Assembly (NCBI GenBank): GCA_964390805.1
Contig: CAYMKL010000077.1
Span: forward strand, 1-33,534
DNA length: 33,534 nt
Direction: 5' to 3'
Origin: CAYMKL01 sp964390805
Lineage (GTDB): Bacteria; Chloroflexota; Anaerolineae; VGOG01
The stretch's first letter is position 1, and every line of letters begins with the position of its first letter. A program made the position numbers and the translations under genes. The notes below the pieces were generated by a model. It ran no database searches and was not told the origin of the DNA. It saw only the letters and a list, made by a program, of their open reading frames with translations. This document shows, piece after piece, positions 17,424 through 25,858 of the stretch.

Positions 17424-17475
17424 GGCGGGATCGCCAGATCCCGCCGCCACACCACCGGATCTGGCGATCCGGTGG
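17424..17475. repeat. Two adjacent perfect hairpins with complementary loops
   Basis: Hairpin 1 pairs GGCGGGATC (17424-17432) with GATCCCGCC (17437-17445) around GCCA. Hairpin 2 pairs CCACCGGATC (17452-17461) with GATCCGGTGG (17466-17475) around TGGC. The loops are exact complements, and the two halves can also pair with each other. It could be a terminator-like or regulatory structure between two large genes; no U-tract follows. Confidence 0.75.
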
Positions 17476-17577
17476 GAGCAAGGCAGACCGGACGCAGGCC
17501 GCCGAAGGTAGAACTGGTAGAGGTGGGTGGGCCATCAACACACAGGAGAAAAACCACCAACAGTCAGGTGACGGACA

Positions 17578-20500
17578 ATGAGAAAACAGACACCATTGCT
17601 ATCGGCTATCGGCATCTTCATGGCCCTGTACGTGATTTTGACCAGCACGGCCAGCACCAGTGACGCCACGTCTGGCAGCGAATTGGCGATCTACACCGAC
17701 GGACTGGCCAGCGGTTGGGCGAACTGGTCGTGGAACACCACGGTGGATTTCAACAACGCCACGCCGGTTCAGAGCGGCAGCGCGTCCATAGCCGTCACTT
17801 ACAACCAGGCCTGGGCCGGGCTGTACCTGCACACGGACAGCCTCATCAGTGGCAGCCAGTACGACACACTGCGTTTCTGGGTCCATGGCGGCGGCACGGG
17901 CGGCCAGCAACTGCGCGTCATGCTCGCCGACGAGAACAACACCCTGATTGATTATGTCACGGTGCCGGTGACACCCCAGGCAGGCACGTGGTCACAGGTG
18001 GATGTGACGATCAGCGCATTGGGCAGCCCGGCTCAGATCAGCGGCGTGGTGTGGCAGGATACCAGCGGCGGCGCGCAGCCGACGTTCTACATAGACGAGG
18101 TGGTGCTCCTCCACAGTGGGGCCACGCCGACGCCCACCTCCACGCCCAGCGGTGGCCCTGCGCTGCACGTGGACGCCGGAGCGGGTCAGCACGCCATCAG
18201 TCCCGACATCTACGGGATGAACTTTGCTGACGAGTCGCTGGCGATGGAACTGCGTCTGCCGGTGCGGCGCTGGGGCGGCAACGCCACCACGCGCTACAAC
18301 TGGCAAAACGACACCTCGAATCGCGCCAGCGACTGGTTCTTCGAGAACATCCCCAACGAAAACCCTGACCCCGGCGCCTTGCCCGACGGCTCTTCCTCTG
18401 ACCGGTGCGTCGAGCAGGACCGTCGCACCGGCGCGCGTACCATCATCACTGTGCCCCTCATCGGCTGGACGCCCAAAAGCCGCGATTACGCCTGTGGCTT
18501 CGGCGTGAGCAAATATGGGTCGCAGCAGCAGGTGGATCCCTGGCGTCCCGAGTGCGGCAACGGCGTGCGCCCTGATGGGTCGAACATCACCGGCAATGAC
18601 CCCACTGATACCAGCACCGCTATCACACCTTCCTTCGTGCAGGATTGGATCAGCCACCTGACTGGGCGCTATGGGACGGCGGCCCAGGGCGGGGTGGCCT
18701 TCTATAACCTGGACAATGAGCCCATGCTGTGGAATGAGACCCACCGCGACGTATATCCGCAATCCACCAGCTACGATGAGATGCGCGACCGCACCTACCA
18801 GTACGCCGCAGCCATCAAGGCGACCGATCCCAGCGCGCTCACCCTTGGCCCAGTGGTGTGGGGGTGGACAGCCTATTTCTACTCGGCGCTGGACTGGGAG
18901 CCGGGGGGCGACTGGTGGAACAATCCGCAGGATCGCAATGCCCATGGTGGCGTCCCCTTCGTGGAATGGTATTTGCAGCAGATGCAGGCCCATGAACAGC
19001 AGCACGGCACACGCATCCTCGACTACCTCGACCTGCACTACTATCCCCAGGCTCCGGGCGTGGCCCTGTCCTCCGCTGGCAGCCCGGACACACAGGCTCT
19101 GCGCTTGCGCTCAACGCGCTCGCTGTGGGACCCCACTTATACCGACGAGAGCTGGATCAACGAACCGGTGCAACTGATCCCCCGCATGGGTGGCTGGGTG
19201 GACGACAACTACCCAGGCACCAAGCTGGCCATCACCGAATACAACTGGGGTGCCCTGGACCACATCAACGGGGCGCTGGCCCAGGCCGACGTGCTGGGCA
19301 TCTTCGGCCGCGAGGGACTGGACTTGGCGACACTTTGGGATCCACCTGATTCCGACGAGCCTGGTGCCTTCGCCTTCCGCATGTACCGCAACTACGACGG
19401 TGCGGGCGCAGCCTTCGGCGAGACGAGCATGCAGGCCACCAGTACCGATCAAGAGCAACTGTCTGTTTATGCCGCGCTGCGGAACAGCGATGGTGCGCTG
19501 ACGCTGGTGGTGATCAACAAGAGCAGCAGCGATCTGACCAGCAACGTGACGCTGGCTGGGTTCGATCCCGCGCCCGTGGCCGAGATCTACCGCTACAGCG
19601 AGGCCGACCTGGGCGCCATCCTGCTCGAGTCGGATCAGGCGGTCGGCACTGGCGGATTCAATGCCACATTCCCTCGAAGGTCCATCACCCTGGCAGTGGT
19701 GCCGGCGGCCGCAACCACATCCCCCAACGCCGACTCTCCCCTGGGTAGCAATCTCAGCGGCATTCGAGACTGGTCAACCGAACTGACATTTGTGGACGTT
19801 TTCGAAACAGCCAGAGCGTGGATCCCCCAGTGCCTGGAGGGACAGGACCCTGATTGCACATCCGGCTGGGATACGGACGAGGCCGATCTGATTGATCTGG
19901 ACGATGATGGTTGGGTGCGCTCGTTGCCCGCCCCGGACGATCCTCCCGTGTTCACGCGGGTGGCGACAGTCCTGTTCGCCCTTGATCCCATTGATGGAGG
20001 CTATCCCCATTACCCGGCCGGCAAATACGTTGTGCTGTACGATGGCGAAGGGACGATTGAGTACCGCCTGGGAGCCAGCAAGAATGAGACCGCGTCGGCC
20101 CCGGGGCGGGACGTGGTGGACGTCACGCCTGAGGATGGCCTCTTCCACCTGATCATCACGTCCACTGATCCCGACGGCACTGGCGACTACATCCGCAACA
20201 TCCGCGTGATCATGCCCGGCTTCGAGGAGAGCTACGCAACTCAGATATTCTACCCCACGTTTCTGGAGAAAATCCGCAAGTACAAAGTGCTACGGTTCAT
20301 GGATTGGATGGACACCAATTTCTCCACACAGGGCGAGTGGGGCGATCGCCCCCAGGTGACTGACGCCAGCTATGCAACAGGAGCAGGTGTCCCGCTGGAG
20401 GTCATGATTGACCTTTCGAACCGCATGGGGGCTGATCCGTGGTTCACGTTGCCCCACATGGCGACCGACGAGTATGTGACCCAGTTCGCTAGCCTCGTTC

Positions 20501-23500
20501 GTGACAACCTGGATAGCAGCCGTCGTGTCTACGTGGAATACTCCAACGAGGTCTGGAACGGCACCTATACACAGGGGAATTGGGTGGAGCAGCAGGGAGA
20601 GGCCGAATGGCCGGGCGGTGAGCATAGCGGCTACACCAAGCGCATCAACTGGTACGGCAAGCGGACGGCCGAGATCTGCGCCACTTGGAAGAGCGTCTGG
20701 GGGGTGCAGAGCGACCGCGTGGTCTGCGTGATGGCCTCCCAGGCCGCCAATTCTTGGACGGCATCGGAAGCCCTGGCCTGCCCCTTGTGGACGGCGGGCG
20801 CTCCCTGTGCGGATCACGGCATTGATGCCCTGGCGATTGCGCCCTACTTTGGCGGGTATCTGGGCGATCCGTCCAACGAGACAGAGGTGGAAAGCTGGAC
20901 CAGCGACCCAGATGGTGGCCTGGGCCGGCTGTTCGGCGAACTGACGGTTGGCGGTGTGCTCACCGGCGGTCCCACCAACGGCGCCCTCCAGGAGACTTAT
21001 GGTTGGATGGCAGACAACGCTGCCGTGGCGAGTACCTACGGCCTCGATCTTGTCGCTTACGAGGGAGGTCAGCACCTGGTAGGGTACTTTGGGGTGGAGA
21101 ATAACGATGCCATCACCACCCTGTTTCAAAACCCCAACCGCGACGCACGGATGGGGGCGCTCTACACCCAATACCTCACCGAGTGGCGAAACCGAGGTGG
21201 TCGGCTGTTCGCCCACTTCACCAACGCCAGCGCATACAGCAAATGGGGCAGTTGGGGCGCATTAGAGTACATTGACCAGGCCGGCTCTCCCAAGTACGAT
21301 GCGTTAATGGCTTTCATTGATGCCAATCCCTGTTGGTGGCCGAATTGCTCATCGGGTTCTGTTACGCCGACGGCTACCGCTACCACTGCCACACCCACAC
21401 CCACGGCCACTCCTACGCCCACGGCAACACCGACGGCTACCGCTACCACGCCAACGGCTACCGCTACCACGCCCACTGGCACGGTGGACCCGAGCCTGAC
21501 CACCATCGAGATTCAGGACGAAGTGCGCGTGCCCGACGTGAAGCGGTTGGGCATCAACGTTGGTGGGCGGTCCCAATGGGGGGCGGCCCAGATCCTGAAG
21601 AACCTGATTGACAACCCTGGCTTCGAGGCTGGCGTCTACGGGATGGTAGCCCACGCCGCCGAGGGCTCCACGGGAGCGCGCTTTGAGCAGGACGCCTGGG
21701 ACACCAGTTGGAACAATGACCAGTACGGCATCGGGCAGCCGGAGGACTTCTGGAACGGCGCGGACTACGAGATCGTCTACGGGCCGGCCAAGGGCCAAGC
21801 CGGCACTGTGGCCGACTTCGCACATGAAAACGACCACTACACCTACTACCTGGACGGCGACAGCACACCCCTGGAGCACTCGGACGTGATGTTTGTCCGC
21901 CGACAACTCGATGGGACCCTGGACGGCGCACCGGGACGATGGGATACCATGAGCGCGGATCCCGCCGAGACCCGACCGGGCAGCCCAGGACAGCAATCCA
22001 TGCACCTGATCGCCGCCGATGAGGCATGGAAGGCTTCGTACGAGTTCTCCATGGACAGCCAGTGGCGGGACGGCGACCGCGATGCCGGCAAGCTGCTCCT
22101 GGTGAAGGGCAACTGGCATCTGGAATTCTGGGCCAAGGGCAACGTGGATGGCGCCCAATTGAGAGCACGATTCTATCGAGAGGGCGAAGCCGATTTCTTG
22201 GATGAAACCGTCTCTCTGACCACCAACTGGCAGAAGTACGAGTTTGACGCTTACATTCCGGAGGGCGCCGATTCGGCAGGACCCTACACGGACGAGGAGT
22301 ATCATCCCATCCTGGGCTTCCTGTTCTACGTCCCGAACGCTGGCGACGAAGCCTGGGTGGACGACGCGGCGCTCTATCGCTCGGACTACACCAATCCTAC
22401 AGTCTTCACCGACAAGTTCGTGGACCGGTTGAAGGAGCTGAGGCCGGGCGTCTTGCGAGACTGGAATAACCGCCAATTTGGAAACACCCTGGACAACCAG
22501 TTGGCCGTTCCCTGGGCGAGAAAGACAGTGGGCTACCAGCCCGACGGGCGCACCGCCAGTGGATACGGCTACTCACTGCATGAGTTTCTGGAGCTGTGCC
22601 AGGAGGTCGGGGCAGAGGCCAGGCACGTCATCCCACCTGCCTCTTCGCCAGCAGACCTGGTCAACCTGGTCGAGTACCTGGCAGGGCCGGCTGACGGTGC
22701 GCACCCCTACGCCGATCAACGGGCCACCCTGGGACAGACAGACCCCTGGACGGACATCTTCCCCACCATCCACCTGGAGTTCGGCAACGAGCTGTGGGGC
22801 GCAGGTACGACCAGCGATCCCTTCTTCGGCGCATCGCTGCGGGGCGGGGTTCGCCTGGGCGCCATCGCCCACGATCGCTTCGGAATCCTCAAATCCAGCC
22901 CATACTATGATCCCGCCGGCTTCAACCTCATCATCGGCGGGCAGACGGGCGTCCCCAATCGCCAGACCGAGATCGAGGGCAACAGCTCCAACCACGACAC
23001 CGTCGCCCTGTCCCCATATTTCGGCGCTCTGGACCCGTGGGACAGCGACGAAGTGATCTACTACCCACTCTTTGCTGTCCCCTTCGACTGGGCAAGCACC
23101 GGCAAGATTCGCCATAGCAAGGACAACATTGACAGCTTTGGGCAAGGGACAGGACTGGCGGTCTACGAGATCAACTTCCACAACACCAGCGGGCCGGCGC
23201 CTCTCGACATTCGCAACGACTACCTGACGGGGCTGAACGGGGGGATCGCCATGCCGCTGCACATGCTGGTGTACATGCGGGAGTTGGGGATCAAGAATCA
23301 GGCCGCGTTCATTGCGCTGGGGTTCGCCACAGACTTCAAGACGAATGAGGGCGAGTGGGTGCGGCTGTGGGGCCTGCTGCGCGATTTGGAAGCCACTGGC
23401 CGCAAGCGCCCCACCTGGCTGGGGGTGGAACTGGCCAACAAAGCCATCATGGGGGACATGCTCGAGACCGTGCAGGGAAGCGCCAACCCCAGTTGGGTGC

Positions 23501-23997
23501 AGGTGCCCATTAACGATGTAGAGACAGAGACCGAAGTCAACTACGTCCAATCCTTCGCTTTTCAGGAGGACGACAACTACGCCGTGATCCTCTTCAACCT
23601 GAGCCTGGGTGAATCCCAACAGGTGAGCCTGGATCTCCCTGCCCTGCCCGAAAGCCAGGCCACCCGCTACGAGCTCACCTCCGCCAGCATCCACGACGAC
23701 AACGAGGATGCCGAGAACGTGAGCATCCAGACCTGGCAATTGGCCGACTTCGCCGACCCCTACGAACTGACGCTGCCGCCCCATTCTGTGAACGTGATCA
23801 AGTGGACCACCCAGCCATGCTACGACTTCGACGACAGTGGCCAGGTGGACATCGCCGACATCATGCTGGTCGCCAGCCGCTGGCGCTGCGAATGTGAGGA
23901 CGATTGCTACGACCCGCTTTACGACCTCGACGACAACTGCGACATTGACGTCGTGGACATCATGCTGGTGGCGGTGCGATGGGGGGAGACTTGTTAG
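17578..23997 (+). CDS. Multi-catalytic secreted glycosidase: CBM-like, GH44, GH-A-like, GH51-like, dockerin
   Basis: 2139 aa. The ATG is preceded only by a weak CAGGTG ribosome site. Residues 1-30 form a signal peptide. Residues ~32-181 are a galactose-binding-like, possibly carbohydrate-binding, beta-sandwich. A GH44 endoglucanase/xyloglucanase-type module follows (~194-710; DWFFENIPNENP, FYNLDNEP with acid/base Glu381, AITEYNWG with nucleophile Glu554). Residues ~718-1258 form an unassigned barrel-like module with VEYSNEVWN (Glu991) and VAYEGGQ (Glu1162), spaced like a clan GH-A pair. After a PT linker, a GH51-like arabinofuranosidase-type module (~1305-2079) has LEFGNELW (Glu1738) and AVYEINFH (Glu1864). 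The dockerin occupies 2081-2139 and ends in Cys. Three catalytic modules in one chain would suit attack on branched plant glycans such as xyloglucan or arabinoxylan. The GH44 call is firm; GH51-like is moderate. Confidence 0.93.
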   Translation: MRKQTPLLSAIGIFMALYVILTSTASTSDATSGSELAIYTDGLASGWANWSWNTTVDFNNATPVQSGSASIAVTYNQAWAGLYLHTDSLISGSQYDTLRFWVHGGGTGGQQLRVMLADENNTLIDYVTVPVTPQAGTWSQVDVTISALGSPAQISGVVWQDTSGGAQPTFYIDEVVLLHSGATPTPTSTPSGGPALHVDAGAGQHAISPDIYGMNFADESLAMELRLPVRRWGGNATTRYNWQNDTSNRASDWFFENIPNENPDPGALPDGSSSDRCVEQDRRTGARTIITVPLIGWTPKSRDYACGFGVSKYGSQQQVDPWRPECGNGVRPDGSNITGNDPTDTSTAITPSFVQDWISHLTGRYGTAAQGGVAFYNLDNEPMLWNETHRDVYPQSTSYDEMRDRTYQYAAAIKATDPSALTLGPVVWGWTAYFYSALDWEPGGDWWNNPQDRNAHGGVPFVEWYLQQMQAHEQQHGTRILDYLDLHYYPQAPGVALSSAGSPDTQALRLRSTRSLWDPTYTDESWINEPVQLIPRMGGWVDDNYPGTKLAITEYNWGALDHINGALAQADVLGIFGREGLDLATLWDPPDSDEPGAFAFRMYRNYDGAGAAFGETSMQATSTDQEQLSVYAALRNSDGALTLVVINKSSSDLTSNVTLAGFDPAPVAEIYRYSEADLGAILLESDQAVGTGGFNATFPRRSITLAVVPAAATTSPNADSPLGSNLSGIRDWSTELTFVDVFETARAWIPQCLEGQDPDCTSGWDTDEADLIDLDDDGWVRSLPAPDDPPVFTRVATVLFALDPIDGGYPHYPAGKYVVLYDGEGTIEYRLGASKNETASAPGRDVVDVTPEDGLFHLIITSTDPDGTGDYIRNIRVIMPGFEESYATQIFYPTFLEKIRKYKVLRFMDWMDTNFSTQGEWGDRPQVTDASYATGAGVPLEVMIDLSNRMGADPWFTLPHMATDEYVTQFASLVRDNLDSSRRVYVEYSNEVWNGTYTQGNWVEQQGEAEWPGGEHSGYTKRINWYGKRTAEICATWKSVWGVQSDRVVCVMASQAANSWTASEALACPLWTAGAPCADHGIDALAIAPYFGGYLGDPSNETEVESWTSDPDGGLGRLFGELTVGGVLTGGPTNGALQETYGWMADNAAVASTYGLDLVAYEGGQHLVGYFGVENNDAITTLFQNPNRDARMGALYTQYLTEWRNRGGRLFAHFTNASAYSKWGSWGALEYIDQAGSPKYDALMAFIDANPCWWPNCSSGSVTPTATATTATPTPTATPTPTATPTATATTPTATATTPTGTVDPSLTTIEIQDEVRVPDVKRLGINVGGRSQWGAAQILKNLIDNPGFEAGVYGMVAHAAEGSTGARFEQDAWDTSWNNDQYGIGQPEDFWNGADYEIVYGPAKGQAGTVADFAHENDHYTYYLDGDSTPLEHSDVMFVRRQLDGTLDGAPGRWDTMSADPAETRPGSPGQQSMHLIAADEAWKASYEFSMDSQWRDGDRDAGKLLLVKGNWHLEFWAKGNVDGAQLRARFYREGEADFLDETVSLTTNWQKYEFDAYIPEGADSAGPYTDEEYHPILGFLFYVPNAGDEAWVDDAALYRSDYTNPTVFTDKFVDRLKELRPGVLRDWNNRQFGNTLDNQLAVPWARKTVGYQPDGRTASGYGYSLHEFLELCQEVGAEARHVIPPASSPADLVNLVEYLAGPADGAHPYADQRATLGQTDPWTDIFPTIHLEFGNELWGAGTTSDPFFGASLRGGVRLGAIAHDRFGILKSSPYYDPAGFNLIIGGQTGVPNRQTEIEGNSSNHDTVALSPYFGALDPWDSDEVIYYPLFAVPFDWASTGKIRHSKDNIDSFGQGTGLAVYEINFHNTSGPAPLDIRNDYLTGLNGGIAMPLHMLVYMRELGIKNQAAFIALGFATDFKTNEGEWVRLWGLLRDLEATGRKRPTWLGVELANKAIMGDMLETVQGSANPSWVQVPINDVETETEVNYVQSFAFQEDDNYAVILFNLSLGESQQVSLDLPALPESQATRYELTSASIHDDNEDAENVSIQTWQLADFADPYELTLPPHSVNVIKWTTQPCYDFDDSGQVDIADIMLVASRWRCECEDDCYDPLYDLDDNCDIDVVDIMLVAVRWGETC

Positions 23998-24022
23998 AAG
24001 TTGGAGGTTGGAGGTTGGAGGT
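23998..24022. repeat. Iterated GTTGGAG words forming the ribosome site
   Basis: Three successive TTGGAGG words fill almost the whole 30-bp gap between the upstream stop and ATG 24028. The last one supplies GGAGGT (24017-24022) with 5-nt spacing. Each word is itself Shine-Dalgarno-like. Confidence 0.8.
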
Positions 24023-24027
24023 AAAAC

Positions 24028-25800
24028 ATGTCAGCTAAACGTTTTCTCGCCTTACTGAACTTGCTGTTGGTGATGACCTTGCTGCTATCCCTGGGGGGAC
24101 AGCCTATCACCGCCCAAAGATCACGGCTACTGGATACAGAGAAGTCGGGACAACAGGTATCACTCTCAGGGTGGTTCACCACCATCTGGGGCGACCCACA
24201 TCCCAGATCAGGCGGTAAGCCGCTTGAAATCTACGTGCTCACGGACGACTCCGGGCGATCAACGCAACTGCTGTTGAGCGAGGAGTTAGCCCAGCCCCAG
24301 GGTGGGGTTCTAGCCCTGAACCGAAAGCGCGTGATCGTTGAGGGCAAGTGGGTGCGCCCGACGGTTCTGGAGACGCAATCGGTCCAGCTTGATGTGAAGC
24401 CGAACGCTCCGCCAGCTCGCTCGGCGCTCCAATCGGTGAGCGGCCCTCAGCCGTGGATCTCCATCCTGTGCAAATTTGCGGATGTGCCTGATGAACCCAA
24501 GACCCTGTCGTACTTCCAGGGAATGTTTAGCAGTACGTATCCCGGCCTGGATCACTACTGGCGCGAGCTTTCCTACGACATCGCTAACGTAGAGGGTAGT
24601 GACGCGGTAGGATGGTACACCTTGCCCCAGCCGCGATCTTATTACGTGTATGACATGAACGGAGACGGATACGATGATCTGAACCACCGACGAGCCGCAA
24701 CCGACTGTACCGGGATCGCCGATGCCGATGTGTACTTTCCCGACTATGTCGGCATCAACCTTATGTTCAACGACGAGCTGGATGGCTACGCCTGGGGTGG
24801 AGGCCACTTCATGCTCAGGGATGGCGTGATCAAAGTGTGGCGCATGACGTGGGAGCCACCGTGGGGGTACGAAGACGTGACGGTTATGGCCCACGAAATG
24901 GGGCACGGCTTTGGACTGCCCCACTCTTCCGGCGCTTATGGGCAGACGTACGACAACCAGTGGGACGTGATGAGCGACACGTGGACCAATTGCACTCTGT
25001 CTTTGCATCCAGTCTACGGATGTTTGGGGCAGCACACCATCTCTTATCACAAAGACATACTGGGATGGATACCTGCCGGACAGAAATACATGGCCACAGC
25101 ATCCAGCCAGACTGTCACCCTGGAGCAACTAGCCCTGCCTCAAACGGCCAACTACAAGATGGTGCAGATCCCGATTGACGGCTCGGCCAACCATTTCTAC
25201 ACTGTGGAGGTGCGGCGCACAGTAGGGTACGACGTCAAACTACCGGGCCAGGCAGTGATCATCCACGAGGTGGACACCAGCAGGATACGCCCGGCCTATG
25301 TAGTAGATGTGGATGGCAACGGCAATACGGGTGACGACGGCGCCATGTGGACGGTGGGTGAAACCTTCTCCGATGCCGTGAACGACATCTCGGTTTCGGT
25401 AGATTCGGCCACGGCGACTGGGTTTGTGGTTACCATCACCCTCGAGAATGGCCCGACGCCCACTGCCACGGCCACCTGGACGCCCACCGCCACGCCCACC
25501 TGGACGCCCACTGCTACAGCCACCTGGACGCCCACATCGGTGGCCACCAACACAGCCACGGCGACCGCGACGCCCACCAACACATCTACCCCGACACCCA
25601 CTAGCACGCCCTGCGTCCTCACCGGTGACCTCGACGGCGATAACGACGTGGATGTCGAAGACGTCATGCTTGTTGCTAACTCGTGGCGTTGCCAGGCAGG
25701 GGACGACTGCTATGATGACCGCTATGACCTCGACGACGATGGTGATATTGACATCGTGGACATCATGATGGTGGTGATGCACTGGGGGGAGACTTGTTAG
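24028..25800 (+). CDS. Secreted M6-like zinc metalloprotease with dockerin
   Basis: 590 aa. The ATG follows GGAGGT closely. Residues 1-30 form a signal peptide (LLNLLLVMTLLLSL). Residues ~38-128 form a small beta-rich domain. A peptidase domain starts near 145 (ISILCKFADVPDEPKTL) and includes the M6-like stretch LDHYWRELSYD. The zinc site is HEMGHGFGLPH: His289, Glu290, His293, His299, matching HExxHxxGxxH. WDVMSD (Met315) is a likely Met-turn. A PT linker (~475-528) leads to a dockerin (531-590) ending in Cys. It is likely an exported endopeptidase that shares the attachment module of the surrounding glycosidases; the substrate is unknown. The 30-bp gap to the upstream gene suggests one transcript. 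Confidence 0.92.
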   Translation: MSAKRFLALLNLLLVMTLLLSLGGQPITAQRSRLLDTEKSGQQVSLSGWFTTIWGDPHPRSGGKPLEIYVLTDDSGRSTQLLLSEELAQPQGGVLALNRKRVIVEGKWVRPTVLETQSVQLDVKPNAPPARSALQSVSGPQPWISILCKFADVPDEPKTLSYFQGMFSSTYPGLDHYWRELSYDIANVEGSDAVGWYTLPQPRSYYVYDMNGDGYDDLNHRRAATDCTGIADADVYFPDYVGINLMFNDELDGYAWGGGHFMLRDGVIKVWRMTWEPPWGYEDVTVMAHEMGHGFGLPHSSGAYGQTYDNQWDVMSDTWTNCTLSLHPVYGCLGQHTISYHKDILGWIPAGQKYMATASSQTVTLEQLALPQTANYKMVQIPIDGSANHFYTVEVRRTVGYDVKLPGQAVIIHEVDTSRIRPAYVVDVDGNGNTGDDGAMWTVGETFSDAVNDISVSVDSATATGFVVTITLENGPTPTATATWTPTATPTWTPTATATWTPTSVATNTATATATPTNTSTPTPTSTPCVLTGDLDGDNDVDVEDVMLVANSWRCQAGDDCYDDRYDLDDDGDIDIVDIMMVVMHWGETC

Positions 25801-25802
25801 GG

Positions 25803-25857
25803 GCTGGAGATTGGGGGTTGGAGGTTGGAGGTTGGAGATTGGAAGTTGGAGGTTAGA
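25803..25857. repeat. Iterated (T/G)TTGGAG words upstream of a start codon
   Basis: About seven variants of GGAGATTGG/GTTGGAGG follow each other between the stop at 25800 and the start at 25859. The last supplies GGAGG (25848-25852), 6 nt before GTG. The array also opens an artificial 16-codon extension from TTG 25811. Confidence 0.8.
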
Positions 25858-25858
25858 A

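Noticed and set aside
25811..25858. TTG start adding 16 residues to the 1533-aa protein
   Set aside because: The extension is translation of the GTTGGAG word array, which ends in the ribosome site for GTG 25859.
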